Of a stretch of DNA of 64,000 nt, positions 43,605 to 55,665 are shown one piece after another. Within the stretch, counting starts at the first letter, position 1; every line of letters starts with the position of its first letter. This DNA is from CAWCXF01 sp963799455. GTDB taxonomy: Bacteria > Pseudomonadota > Alphaproteobacteria > Rhodobacterales > Rhodobacteraceae. A model generated the notes under the pieces. That model saw only the letters and a list, made by a program, of their open reading frames with translations. It had not been told where the DNA came from and ran no database searches. Where the stretch lies: contig CAWCXF010000008.1 in the NCBI GenBank assembly GCA_963799455.1, positions 186,001 to 250,000 on the forward strand, written 5' to 3'. A program made the position numbers and the translations under genes.

Positions 43605-44333
43605 TCAGCCCGAGGCGGCCAGGCGCGGCCGCAGGTGCAGGTAGGCGGGGTCGAAGCTGGCGTAGGCGATCGCCGCGGCGGCGTCGGGGAAGCGGATCCG
43701 GCGTCCCTGGTCCGAGATCAGGCTGCGATGGCGCAGCGTCTGGAGGACGCGGTGGGCGTGGACGGTGGCGATGCCCAGCGTGTCCGCCAGCTCCTCCTGG
43801 GTGAGCGGGAAGGGGAAGCCGTGGTCGTGCGTGAGCCCCACCGTCTCGAGCCGCACGAAGAGCTCGCAGAACAGATGGATCATCTGCCGGTCGGCCCTCA
43901 GCCGGCCCTTGTTGGCGAGCCACTGGCGCAGGATGCTCTCGTCCACCAGCGTGGACCACCACAGCGCGCGCGCGATCCTCGGGAACTCGGCCAGCAGGGC
44001 GTCGATCTCGGCATGCGCAACGAAGGCGACCTCGCACTCGGTGATGGTGCCGACGGCGTGGTCCATCGCGCCGAGGATGTGGATGTGCAGGTCGCAAAAG
44101 TCGCCCGGCAGCATCAGCCCGACGATGGCCCGCTGCCCGTCGGCCAGCAGCTTGTAGCGGCAGGCGAACCCGCTCACCACGACCCGCAGGTGGGTCGAGT
44201 CCTGCCCCTCGACGACGAGGTCGGTGCGCGAGGCCATCTCGATGGGCGCGGTGACGAGGGCGTCGAGCCGCTCGCGGTCCGCCCCGTCCAGGGCCACCGC
44301 GTGCGACAGCCTGGAGATCATCGGGTTGGTCAC
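43605..44333 (-). CDS. Crp/Fnr-family transcriptional regulator
   Basis: A 242-residue regulator with an N-terminal cyclic-nucleotide-binding-like sensor domain (VVVSGFACRYKLLADGQRAI, then VGLMLPGDFCDLHIHILGAM) and a C-terminal Crp-type helix-turn-helix (FPLTQEELADTLGIATVHAH, RVLQTLRHRSLI). The Cys positions do not match the Fnr iron-sulfur pattern, so it is not an obvious oxygen sensor. The GTG at 44331-44333 was chosen because GAGGAGGT precedes it; an ATG four codons later is possible. It follows a kinase-like gene by 13 bp. Confidence 0.9.
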   Translation of the reverse strand: MTNPMISRLSHAVALDGADRERLDALVTAPIEMASRTDLVVEGQDSTHLRVVVSGFACRYKLLADGQRAIVGLMLPGDFCDLHIHILGAMDHAVGTITECEVAFVAHAEIDALLAEFPRIARALWWSTLVDESILRQWLANKGRLRADRQMIHLFCELFVRLETVGLTHDHGFPFPLTQEELADTLGIATVHAHRVLQTLRHRSLISDQGRRIRFPDAAAAIAYASFDPAYLHLRPRLAASG

Positions 44334-44346
44334 GGATCGCACCTCC

Positions 44347-44973
44347 TCAGGAGGGGCTCGAGAAGCGGAGCCGGACGGTCGTCCCCCCGTGCGTCGCAGG
44401 CGGGCGGGACGGGACCGCGCCGGCGTTCTCGGCAAGGCCGCGCCCGATCCTCGCGCCCACGGACGAGCGGCCGCCGGGCCGGCGCCTGCGCTCCCGCCCC
44501 GCGGCTTGGTCGTGGATCGTGATCGTCGCGGCGGCGTGGCCGTCGCGCGCCAAGGTTAAACTGATTTGTCCGCCTCCGTCCTGCGCGAACGCGCGCTCGA
44601 AGCAATTGGTGATGAGATCGTGGACGGCCCGCGCCAGCAGCGTCACGCTGCCGTGGGGCGCGACCACCGCGTGATCGACGTCGAGCCTCAGCTCGATCCC
44701 GAGATCGCGCCCGATCCAGCGCCAGATCATCATCGACCGGACGAGGTGCTCGGGGAGGCCGTTGATCTCGGCCTCGTCGAGGCTCCGCTGGATCCGGCAG
44801 ACCAGCGCCATCGTGCGCAGCGTCCAGCCGAGGTCGATCGGCGCCGCCCCCGAGCGGCCACCTCGCCCCTGCATCCGCAGGAGGGCCGAGTAGGCCCTGA
44901 CGGTGTCGAACGCGCGTCCCCCGGCCTCGACCGTGTCGCCGCCCGCAGGTCCGGTGCGATGTCCACGCTGCAT
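44347..44973 (-). CDS. Histidine-kinase-like protein, degenerate
   Basis: A 208-residue soluble protein resembling the dimerisation and ATPase parts of HWE/HisKA2-type kinases. A helix with RAYSALLRMQGRGGRS could be the phosphoacceptor region but has no clear His in a kinase H-box. The segment SVTLLARAVHDLITNCFERA looks like an N-box, while the following ATITIHDQAAGRERRRRPGG lacks the usual D-x-G-x-G box, and the end GGTTVRLRFS fits the last strand. No sensor domain is present. It may be a pseudokinase partner of the adjacent Crp-type regulator; this is inferred from position. Confidence 0.6.
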   Translation of the reverse strand: MQRGHRTGPAGGDTVEAGGRAFDTVRAYSALLRMQGRGGRSGAAPIDLGWTLRTMALVCRIQRSLDEAEINGLPEHLVRSMMIWRWIGRDLGIELRLDVDHAVVAPHGSVTLLARAVHDLITNCFERAFAQDGGGQISLTLARDGHAAATITIHDQAAGRERRRRPGGRSSVGARIGRGLAENAGAVPSRPPATHGGTTVRLRFSSPS

Positions 44974-45084
44974 GACGCGCCCTCAGATGACTCCGACGGC
45001 GCCATGCGATGCAGGGTGGCCAGACCGGCTGACGCGTTGATGGGGCGGGCCGGTCCGTCCGGTCCCCATCAAATGATCGCCGGG

Positions 45085-45119
45085 AGCGAAAATAAGATGG
45101 CGGCCCGGCGTCTTGCCGG
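45085..45119 (-). terminator. Terminator of the suf operon
   Basis: On the minus strand, directly after the sufS TGA, CCCGGC-AAGAC-GCCGGG forms a 6-bp stem, followed by CCGCCATCTTATTTTC. Hairpin plus T-rich tail suggests an intrinsic terminator for the suf operon. Confidence 0.6.
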
Positions 45120-45120
45120 G

Positions 45121-46353
<1,233 letters not shown>

Positions 46354-46358
46354 CGGAC

Positions 46359-46985
46359 TTAGGCTCCCGCAGGGGCGCCGAGGAACGGCGTGATGAGGAG
46401 GGACAGCAGGAACGCCAGCGCGAAGGTCGCCAGCACCATGCCGAGGAACACGCGGCCCAGCGAGCGGAAGCCGTGGACCACGGCGACGAAGTTGGTGAGC
46501 ACCCACATCGCCACGCCCAGCGCGACCAGCGAGAAGACGGTGCCCAGCACCGGCGCGATCAGCACCAGGACCAGATCGACCACGGCGAGCGCGAGCTGGA
46601 GGAACTGGAACCAGATCGACAGCAGCAGCACGTCCTGCATGCCGCCGCTGCCGCCGGCGAGGCGGCCGATCCAGCGGATCGCCGCGGCGAGCAGCAGGAT
46701 CGAGGCGCCGGCGATGGCGGCGAAGGTGAAGCCCGAGGGCAGGACCGGCGCCCCGGCGCCGTCATGCGCCTCGGCCGCGACCTCCGCGAGCTGCTCGGGC
46801 GGCAGCAGGACGAGGTTGAGCTGCCACAGCAGGCCGCTCAGCGTGATGGCGAGCAGGAACAGCGTCCAGTGGTGCTGGCGCGCGATCCCCAGGGCGAGGA
46901 TGGCGCGGGCGGCGGCGGCCGGATCGGTCAGCGTCAGCCGCAGGAGGGCCGTCACGTCGCGCAGCGTCAGCGGGCTGGTGCTCAT
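46359..46985 (-). CDS. Yip1-family membrane protein
   Basis: A 208-residue membrane protein of the Yip1 domain family, unknown in function in bacteria. It has several hydrophobic helices (WTLFLLAITLSGLLWQLNLV, AIAGASILLLAAAIRWIG, LALAVVDLVLVLIAPVLGTV, FLGMVLATFALAFLLSLLIT). The ATG at 46983-46985 follows GAGGAG; a start eight codons earlier is possible. It is in the suf operon between sufD and sufS, with a second, shorter relative directly upstream, which suggests a conserved but undefined link to iron-sulfur assembly or its membrane environment. Confidence 0.8.
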   Translation of the reverse strand: MSTSPLTLRDVTALLRLTLTDPAAAARAILALGIARQHHWTLFLLAITLSGLLWQLNLVLLPPEQLAEVAAEAHDGAGAPVLPSGFTFAAIAGASILLLAAAIRWIGRLAGGSGGMQDVLLLSIWFQFLQLALAVVDLVLVLIAPVLGTVFSLVALGVAMWVLTNFVAVVHGFRSLGRVFLGMVLATFALAFLLSLLITPFLGAPAGA

Positions 46986-47009
46986 GGGGGGCTCCTCGAT
47001 GGGCGACAT

Positions 47010-47507
47010 CTAAGCCGCCTGCCCCGAAGCCTCAACCGCGCGGGCGGCCGCGAGCCCGACGCCCCAGAACCACGCGAAGGCCCCCGCGGCGAGCGCGCCC
47101 ACCGCCGTGAGCGCCGGCCCCGGCCCGACGAGCCCCGCGACGAGCCCGTTGAGCAGCCACAGCGGGCTCGCCGCGACCAGCGCCCAGAACAGGGCCATGC
47201 GCGAGCCGAAGGCGCTCACGGGCCGTCGCAGCGCCCGCGCGGCGTGCTGCACGAGCCACGCCAGCAGGTAGAGCAGCACGGGCGCCGCGAAGACCCAGGC
47301 GAAGAGCGCGGCCCCCACGAGCGGCTGGAGATCGGCCCCCGAGAGGGTGGCCTCGCGCTGGAGTCGCGGCCACTGGCCCACGAACACCAGCCCGCAGCCG
47401 AGCATCACGTAGGCCAGCGCCAGATCCTCGCGCGCGGTGGCGATCTTGGCGCCCACCACGGCGCGGGGGCGGCGGTAGGTCGCGGCGATGTCGGTGGTGA
47501 GCGCCAT
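47010..47507 (-). CDS. Membrane protein, Yip1-like
   Basis: A 165-residue protein with four predicted membrane helices (LALAYVMLGCGLVFVGQWP, VGAALFAWVFAAPVLLYLLA, ALFWALVAASPLWLLNGLVA, TAVGALAAGAFAWFWGVGLA) and a cytoplasmic N-terminus (YRRPRAVVGAKIATAREDLA). Topology and position suggest a relative of the adjacent Yip1-family gene. Its ATG immediately follows the sufD stop with no gap, so it is translationally coupled to sufD. Function is unknown. Confidence 0.75.
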   Translation of the reverse strand: MALTTDIAATYRRPRAVVGAKIATAREDLALAYVMLGCGLVFVGQWPRLQREATLSGADLQPLVGAALFAWVFAAPVLLYLLAWLVQHAARALRRPVSAFGSRMALFWALVAASPLWLLNGLVAGLVGPGPALTAVGALAAGAFAWFWGVGLAAARAVEASGQAA

Positions 47508-48820
47508 TCAGCTCCGCCGGCGCGCCAGCCAACCCTCGAGACGCGAGCGGATGTCCTGCGCGATCGCCTCGTCCTCGATCTCCTCGATGGCCTCGGCGAG
47601 GAAGGCGAGCACCAGCAGATCCTGCGCCGCCGCCTCGGGCACGCCGCGAGAGCGCAGGTAGAACAGCGCCTCAGCGTCGATCGCGCCCGAGGTCGAGCCG
47701 TGCGAGCACTGCACGTCGTCGGCGTAGATCTCGAGCTCCGGCTTGGCGTAGAACTCGCTGTCCCCGTCGAGCAGGAGCGCCTGGCTGATCTGGTAGCCGT
47801 CGGTCTTCTGCGCCCCGGGGCGCACCAGGATCTTGCCCTGGAACACGCCGACGGCGCCGTTGCGCAGCACCTTCTTGAACACCTGCCGGCTCTCGCAGCG
47901 CTCGGCCGCATGGGTCACGAACACGGTGTCGTCGTGATGGAAGTCCCCGTCCCCCACCGCCGCGCCCGCGATGTGCGCGACCGCGTCGTCCCCTTGGATG
48001 TCGATCACGGCCTCGTTGCGCGTCAGCCGTCCGTTGACCGTCAGCGTGAAGGACTTGAAGGTCGAGCCCTCCCCGAGCCGCGCGAAGAGGTGCGTGACGG
48101 CGCGCCTCTCGTGGTCGCGCCCCTGCGCGCGGACGTGGTGGAAGGCGCCGCCCTCGGCCACGTCCACCTCCATGGACTTGTTGAAGCGCGCGGCCGCCGG
48201 GCCGTTCTCCAGCAGGGTCAGGTCGGCGCCGGGCTCGACGCGCACGACGTGGTGGAGCACCGTGTCGGACTCCTCCCGCTCGTGGTGGTAGATCAGCGAG
48301 ATCGGGCGCGGCGCCCGCCCCGTGACCCGGATCAGCAGCCCGTCGCGCGCCGTGGCGGTGTTCATTGCCGCGAGCGGGCGCTCGACGGGCTCCTGACCCG
48401 CGGCCTCCAGCCGTCCGTAGAGGTCGCGCGCCCAGTGCAGGTCGGGGGCGGCGGCGAGGCGGTGGATCTCGACGCCCTCCATCGCCAGATCGTCGGAGGC
48501 CTCGGCGTCGAAGGCGCCGTCGCGGAACACGATTTCGAGGCGCTCCACCTCGTCGAACAGCTCGCGCTCGGCCGCCTCGAGGAGCCCCGCGCGCGGGGCC
48601 TCGGCCGCCGTCAGCGCCGTGGGGTCGGTGTGGCGCCAATACTCGTCGCGCCGCATCGGCAGGCCCATGGCGCGGAGCCGGGCCAGGGCGTCGCGGCGGG
48701 CCGGAGCGGCCCAGGCGGGGCCGTCGGGGACGACGAGGGTGGCGAGCCGCGCCTCGGTCGCCTCCGTCTTGGCGGCCCGCGCGGTGGCCCGCCTGCCGCC
48801 CACCATGGGGGTCCGGACCA

Positions 48821-48821
<1 letters not shown>
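47508..48821 (-). CDS. sufD: Fe-S assembly scaffold subunit SufD
   Basis: SufD partner of SufB in the SufBCD scaffold that builds iron-sulfur clusters. The 437-residue protein has an N-terminal helical domain (LRAMGLPMRRDEYWRHTDPT), then the right-handed beta-helix with LTLLENGPAAARFNKSMEVD and the C-terminal block VQCSHGSTSGAIDAEALFYL with GVPEAAAQDLLVLAFLAEAI. The conserved His of SufD is in CSHGS. The ATG start overlaps the sufC stop by one base (TGATG). Length matches the family. Confidence 0.95.
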
Positions 48822-49576
<755 letters not shown>

Positions 49577-49586
49577 GTGTGCCTCC

Positions 49587-49901
49587 TCAGGATAGCGTGA
49601 CGGCCGTGCCCGAGATCGACACCATCAGCATCGAATCCCCCACGACCTCGTAGTCCAAATCGACGCCGATGACGGCGTTCGCGCCCATCGCCCGGGCCTG
49701 CTCGGTCAGATGCGCGGTCGCGGCGTCGCGCGCGTCCTTGAGCTTGGCCTCGTAGGCGCCCGAGCGGCCGCCGACCACGTCGGTGACCCGTGCCAGGAAG
49801 TCGCGCACGACGTTCGCGCCCATGATCGCCTCGCCGACGACGAGGCCGTGATAGGTGCGGACCGGGCGGCCCTCGATGGTGTTGGTGGTGGTAATGATCA
49901 T
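49587..49901 (-). CDS. YbjQ/UPF0145 family protein
   Basis: A 104-residue protein of the YbjQ (DUF74, 'heavy-metal binding') family. It has the family start IITTTNTIEGRPVRTYHGLV, then GEAIMGANVVRDFLA, and the conserved end RAMGANAVIGVDLDYEVVG. The family forms small oligomeric rings and its function is not settled. ATG 49899-49901 was chosen to match the family; about 20 extra codons upstream are not conserved. Its placement inside the suf operon, between sufB and sufC, is unusual and may indicate an accessory role. Confidence 0.9.
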   Translation of the reverse strand: MIITTTNTIEGRPVRTYHGLVVGEAIMGANVVRDFLARVTDVVGGRSGAYEAKLKDARDAATAHLTEQARAMGANAVIGVDLDYEVVGDSMLMVSISGTAVTLS

Positions 49902-50143
49902 CGCGCGCTCTCCCGATGAACCCTCATCGCGCCGAGCCGCTCTCCGCTCGACCCGACGCTGCACTCGTGGTCGCCATGCCGCATTCGAGAATCACCGGCT
50001 CTCTCGGCGGCCGTGGAGACCGCGTCTCGGCGCCTCCGACGCTCCCGACATCGAGGAACTCCACCTGGACCGACAGATCGTCGCGGTCCGGGTGGTGGAA
50101 GGCATCGACTTGCGGACATCAAAGCCCAAAGACGGCACAAGCA

Positions 50144-51685
<1,542 letters not shown>

Positions 51686-51706
51686 GTCGTCATCCTCATC
51701 CTCTGG

Positions 51707-52762
51707 TCACGCCGCACGGGCGCGCCCCTCCCGTGCTCTCAGCCAGGCCTCGGCGAAGTCGCGCACCTCGGCTTTCGTCGTCGCAGGGCCCAGCGAGACC
51801 CGGATCGCCGAGCCCGCCACCTCAGGGCCGAGGCCCATCGCGCCGAGCACCCGGCTCGCGCGCACCTTGCCCGAGGAGCAGGCCGAGCCCGCGCTCACCG
51901 CGAAGCCCGCCAGATCCATCCGCATCACCTGCGTCTCGCCCCTCCAGCCGGGGCTCGCGAAGCAGGCGGTGTTCGGAAGCCGCCGGGCGCCTTTCCCGAC
52001 TGAAATAGTCTCCGGAGCGCGCTCTTCCAAGAGCGACTCCAGAACGTCCCTGATCTCGGCCACCCCGTCCCAGACCCCCGCGGCGAGATCGCGCGCCGCA
52101 GCCTCGCTCGCCGCGCCGAAGCCCGCGATGCCGGCGACGTTCTCGGTGCCCGAGCGCCGGCCCATCTCCTGGCCGCCGCCGCGGATCCGCGCCGCGAGGT
52201 CGAGGCCGCGGCGGATCACGAGGGCGCCCACGCCCCTCGGGCCGCCGATCTTGTGCGCCGAGACGATCGCCATGCCGGCCCCCGACCCGTCGAAGGCGAA
52301 GGGGATCTTGCCGAAGGCCTGGGTGGCGTCGGTGACGGCCAGGCCCGGGGGCAGCGCCTGGATCACGCCGGTCTCGCCGTTGGCGGCCTGGAGCGACGCG
52401 CGCGCGGGCTCGGGCACGCTCACCACGCCGTCCGGCCCCGTCGGCAGGGCCTCGCGGGTCCAGGCGGCGACCGCCTCGTGCTCGACGCCCGAGGCCGCGA
52501 GGTCGCGCCCGGCGAGCGCCAGCGCCGCGGCCTCGGTGGCGCCCGAGGTGAACACGACGTCGCCGCCCGCGGCGCCCAGCGCCTCGGCCACCTGCGCGCG
52601 GGCGCGCTCGACGATCGCGCGCGCCGCGCGCCCCTCGGCGTGGACCGAGGACGGGTTGCCGGTCGCGTCGAGCGCCGCGATCATCGCCGCGCGCGCCTGA
52701 GGCCTGAGCGGCGCCGAGGCGTTCCAGTCGAGATAGGCCCGAGGGCTCGCGGGGGCGCTCAC
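51707..52762 (-). CDS. Cysteine desulfurase, NifS/IscS type
   Basis: Group I PLP-dependent cysteine desulfurase. The 351-residue protein has YLDWNASAPLRPQARAAM, FTSGATEAAALAL, the PLP lysine in IVSAHKIGGPRGVGAL, and the catalytic Cys in AVSAGSACSSGKVRASRVLG. It is shorter than IscS (about 400). The GTG start at 52760-52762 overlaps the iscR stop by 4 bp, so its translation is coupled to the regulator. It probably supplies sulfur to SufB and possibly to the MnmA pathway; which desulfurase serves which client cannot be told here. Confidence 0.93.
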   Translation of the reverse strand: MSAPASPRAYLDWNASAPLRPQARAAMIAALDATGNPSSVHAEGRAARAIVERARAQVAEALGAAGGDVVFTSGATEAAALALAGRDLAASGVEHEAVAAWTREALPTGPDGVVSVPEPARASLQAANGETGVIQALPPGLAVTDATQAFGKIPFAFDGSGAGMAIVSAHKIGGPRGVGALVIRRGLDLAARIRGGGQEMGRRSGTENVAGIAGFGAASEAAARDLAAGVWDGVAEIRDVLESLLEERAPETISVGKGARRLPNTACFASPGWRGETQVMRMDLAGFAVSAGSACSSGKVRASRVLGAMGLGPEVAGSAIRVSLGPATTKAEVRDFAEAWLRAREGRARAA

Positions 52763-53244
52763 GAGGGGGCCTCGGCCGTGCGCGACTCCTCGTCCACCAC
52801 CTGGAGGAGGTCGGGCACGGCGGGGCAAGGCATCAGGTCGTCGCGCACCACGTCGATCAGGCGGGTCTGGTGGAGGAAGACGTAGACATGCGCCGACAGC
52901 CCCTCCCAGAGCCGGTCGGCGAGCCGCTGCGCCTCGGAGCCCGAGGCGCCGCCGGTGACGCCCGCGCCGGTGTGCATCGCGTTGACGGTCTCGTCCACCG
53001 CCGCCAGCACGTCGGCCACGCGGATCTCGGTGGCCGGGCGCGCGAGCCGGTAGCCGCCGCCCGGGCCCCGCGCCGAATCCACCAGCCCCGCGCGCCTGAG
53101 CTTGACGAAGAGCTGCTCGAGATAGGCCAGGCTGATGTCCTGCCGGCGCGACAGCGCGGTCAGCGAGGCCAGCTCCCCCTCGGGCTGCATCGCCAGGTCG
53201 GCCAGCGCCACCATCGCGTATCGCCCCCTCGTGCTGAGCTTCAT
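52759..53244 (-). CDS. iscR: Rrf2-family iron-sulfur regulator (IscR-like)
   Basis: A 161-residue Rrf2 transcription factor, first gene of the suf cluster. The winged-helix domain is typical: MKLSTRGRYAMVALADLAMQ, LTALSRRQDISLAYLEQLFV and GPGGGYRLARPATEIRVADV. The three closely spaced cluster-binding cysteines of enteric IscR are absent; the region VNAMHTGAGVTGGASGSEAQ holds none. The only Cys is in LMPCPAVPDL near residue 145. A single-Cys form has been described for Rhodobacterales IscR with an atypical Fe-S ligand set. It probably represses its own operon through the palindrome upstream. Confidence 0.93.
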   Translation of the reverse strand: MKLSTRGRYAMVALADLAMQPEGELASLTALSRRQDISLAYLEQLFVKLRRAGLVDSARGPGGGYRLARPATEIRVADVLAAVDETVNAMHTGAGVTGGASGSEAQRLADRLWEGLSAHVYVFLHQTRLIDVVRDDLMPCPAVPDLLQVVDEESRTAEAPS

Positions 53245-53365
53245 GGCGCGCTCCCGGCCTGTCGCGCGGCCCGGCCGCGGGGCCGGGCGCGCGTTGACGC
53301 GGCTCGGCCGGCACCTTAACTGCGGCCCGGACCGAGCGCCCGGCGGGATCGGCCGCCGGGTCGAT

Positions 53366-53380
53366 TTAGAACCGCTCTAA
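53366..53380. promoter_or_regulatory. Iron-responsive palindrome upstream of iscR (Iron-Rhodo-box-like)
   Basis: TTAGAACCGCTCTAA is an inverted repeat (arms TTAGA/TCTAA, 5-bp spacer) about 122 bp upstream of the iscR start and 86 bp before the divergent hydrolase start. It is AT-rich in a very GC-rich setting and resembles the Iron-Rhodo-box linked to IscR in Rhodobacterales. The palindrome is seen; binding is inferred. Confidence 0.6.
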
Positions 53381-53465
53381 GGTGCCGAGCCCGCCCCGTC
53401 AACGGAGCCCCATGCGTCGGGCCGGGGGGGCGGGCCGGGTCGGGACCGCCGCACGCAGGAGACCC

Positions 53466-54119
53466 ATGCCCGAAGTCATCTTCCCCGGCCCGGAGGGTCG
53501 CCTCGAAGGCCGCTACCACCCGCAGCCGAGCCGCGACGCGCCGATCGCCATCGTGCTGCACCCCCATCCGCAGTTCGGCGGGACCATGAACAACAAGGTG
53601 GTCTACAACCTGCATTACGCGTTCCAGCGCATGGGCTTCACCGTGCTGCGATTCAACTTCCGCGGCGTGGGGCGCTCTCAGGGCGAGTACGACCAGGGGC
53701 TGGGGGAGCTGTCGGACGCGGCCTCCGCGCTCGACTACCTCCAGTCCCTCAACCAGAGCGCCAAGCAGTGCTGGGTGGCGGGCTTCTCCTTCGGGGCCTG
53801 GATCGGGATGCAGCTCCTGATGCGCCGGCCCGAGATCACCGGGTTCGTCTCGGCCTCGCCGCCGGCCAACATGTACGACTTCAGCTTCCTCGCGCCCTGC
53901 CCCTCCTCGGGCCTGATCATCAACGGCTCCGCCGACCGCGTGGCGCCCCCGGCCGACACCCGCGCGCTGGTGTCCAAGCTGCACGAGCAGCGCGGCATCA
54001 CCATCACCCACGAGGAGATCGAGGGCGCCGGCCACTTCTTCGAGGATCCCTACATGGACAGGATGCTCGACACCGTGACGGGCTACGTGCGCCGCCGCAT
54101 GACCGAGACCACCCGCTGA
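53466..54119 (+). CDS. Alpha/beta hydrolase (dienelactone-hydrolase-like)
   Basis: A 217-residue alpha/beta-hydrolase of the YqiA/DUF-type group common in alphaproteobacteria. It has the oxyanion region VLHPHPQFGGTMNNKVVYNL, LRFNFRGVGRSQGEYDQG, the nucleophile elbow VAGFSFGAWIGMQLL with Ser, an acidic region INGSADRVAPPADT and the catalytic His in EGAGHFFEDPYMDRML. No signal peptide, so it is cytoplasmic. The substrate is unknown. The ATG at 53466 follows GGAGA. It is divergent from iscR and may share the iron-responsive control region. Confidence 0.9.
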   Translation: MPEVIFPGPEGRLEGRYHPQPSRDAPIAIVLHPHPQFGGTMNNKVVYNLHYAFQRMGFTVLRFNFRGVGRSQGEYDQGLGELSDAASALDYLQSLNQSAKQCWVAGFSFGAWIGMQLLMRRPEITGFVSASPPANMYDFSFLAPCPSSGLIINGSADRVAPPADTRALVSKLHEQRGITITHEEIEGAGHFFEDPYMDRMLDTVTGYVRRRMTETTR

Positions 54120-54294
54120 GGCCGCCTCGGGTCCGCATGGACATCGAGACGGGCCCGCGACCGGGCGGGTCCGGGCACCCGCGGGCTTTCGGCGCGGGCG
54201 CGCGCCGCCGGCCGTCCGCCGGCGACCCGTCCGACGACGACCTCCCGGCAGGGCCGAGGCCGGCCCACTCGAAGGCCGACCGGGCGCCCGCCCC

Positions 54295-55467
54295 TCAGTC
54301 GGCGCCGAAGAGGTCGCGGGTGTAGACCTTGTGGGCGACGTCGGACAGATCGTCCGACATGCGGTTGGCGACGATCACGTCGGCCTCGCGCTTGAAGGCG
54401 TCCGCGTCGCGGATCACGCGCGAGCCGTAGAACTCCTCGTCCTCCATCGCGGGCTCGTGGACGATGACCTCGACGCCCTTGGCCTTGATGCGCTTCATCA
54501 CCCCTTGGATCGAGGATTGGCGGAAGTTGTCCGAGCCCGCCTTCATCACGAGCCGCCAGATCCCCACCACCTTCGGCTCGCGCCTGAGGATCGAGGCGGC
54601 GACGAAGTCCTTGCGGGTGGTGTTGGCCTCGACGATGGCGCGGATCAGGTTCTGCGGCACCTCGGAGTAGTTCGCCAGGAGCTGCTTGGTGTCCTTGGGC
54701 AGGCAGTAGCCGCCATAGCCGAAGGAGGGGTTGTTGTAGTGGGCGCCGATGCGCGGGTCGAGGCTGACGCCGCCGATGATCTGGCGCGAGTCGAGCCCGT
54801 GGATCTGCGCGTAGGTGTCGAGCTCGTTGAAGTAGGCCACGCGCATGGCGAGGTAGGTGTTCGAGAAGAGCTTGATCGCCTCGGCCTCCGACGAGTCGCA
54901 CAGCAGCGTCGGGATCTCGTCCGCGGGCGTGATCGCGCCCTCGGCGAGCAGCGCGGCGAAGACGCGGCCCCGCTCGGAGCGCTCGCCCACGACGATGCGC
55001 GAGGGGTGCAGGTTGTCCTGGAGCGCGCGGCCCTCGCGCAGGAACTCGGGCGAGTGGAAGACGGCGCCCTGGCCCGGCCCTTCGTTGAGGCCGCGCGTGT
55101 AGCCGACGGGGATCGTGGACTTGATGACGATGGCGGCTCGGGGCGCCACGCGGCGCACGTCGGCCACCACGGCCTCGACCGAGCGGGTGTCGAAATGGTT
55201 GGTCTCGGGGTCGTAGTTGGTGGGCGTGGCGACGATCACGTAGTCGGCGCCCTCGTAGGCCGCGCGCGCGTCGGTGGTGGCGTCGAGCCTGAGCGCGCGC
55301 TCGGCGAGGTAGGCCTCGATCTCGGGGTCGATGATGGGCGAGACGCGCCGGCGAACGGTCTCGACCCGCTCCGCGGAGAGGTCGAACGCCGTCACGTCGT
55401 GGTTCTGCGCCAGCAGGATGGCGTTCGACAGGCCGACGTATCCGATGCCGGCGACGGCGATCTTCAT
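54295..55467 (-). CDS. UDP-glucose 6-dehydrogenase
   Basis: Oxidises UDP-glucose to UDP-glucuronate, a precursor of acidic capsular polysaccharide. The 390-residue protein has the NAD-binding start KIAVAGIGYVGLSNAILLAQ, the catalytic region SFGYGGYCLPKDTKQLLANY with the essential Cys, and the C-terminal UDP-binding domain from about residue 290 (VVGIWRLVMKAGSDNFRQSS). It belongs to the short UgdH group. It lies next to the kpsT- and kpsE-like genes in the same direction, which fits a capsule locus. It is convergent with the hydrolase gene. Confidence 0.94.
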   Translation of the reverse strand: MKIAVAGIGYVGLSNAILLAQNHDVTAFDLSAERVETVRRRVSPIIDPEIEAYLAERALRLDATTDARAAYEGADYVIVATPTNYDPETNHFDTRSVEAVVADVRRVAPRAAIVIKSTIPVGYTRGLNEGPGQGAVFHSPEFLREGRALQDNLHPSRIVVGERSERGRVFAALLAEGAITPADEIPTLLCDSSEAEAIKLFSNTYLAMRVAYFNELDTYAQIHGLDSRQIIGGVSLDPRIGAHYNNPSFGYGGYCLPKDTKQLLANYSEVPQNLIRAIVEANTTRKDFVAASILRREPKVVGIWRLVMKAGSDNFRQSSIQGVMKRIKAKGVEVIVHEPAMEDEEFYGSRVIRDADAFKREADVIVANRMSDDLSDVAHKVYTRDLFGAD

Positions 55468-55640
55468 GGCGGGGCTCCCCTTGGCTTGGCGCGGCCGCGC
55501 TCATGACAGCCGGCCAGGGCGGATTCAAGGCGGCGGGATGGCGGGATCGGGCGTCGTGCCCGCCGCGCCCGGCCCCCTGCGAAGGCCGACGGCGCCCGGC
55601 CCGGCCGCGCCACGCCTCGGCGGCCCGCGAGAGGCCCCCG

Positions 55641-55665
55641 CCGGGCGCCTCAGACGGCGGCGCCC
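55641..55665 (-). terminator. Hairpin overlapping the kpsT-like stop codon
   Basis: CGGGCGCC and GGCGCCCG form an 8-bp stem with a 9-nt loop that contains the stop codon region at 55650. No T-tract. It may act as an mRNA 3' stabiliser or weak terminator. Confidence 0.35.

Noticed and set aside
49898..50140. An 80-codon frame between sufB and the YbjQ-like gene, overlapping the latter by ATGA
   Set aside because: The overlap is suggestive, but the sequence is Arg/Ser/Cys-rich, with no ribosome-binding site and no recognisable fold. Left as unassigned spacer.
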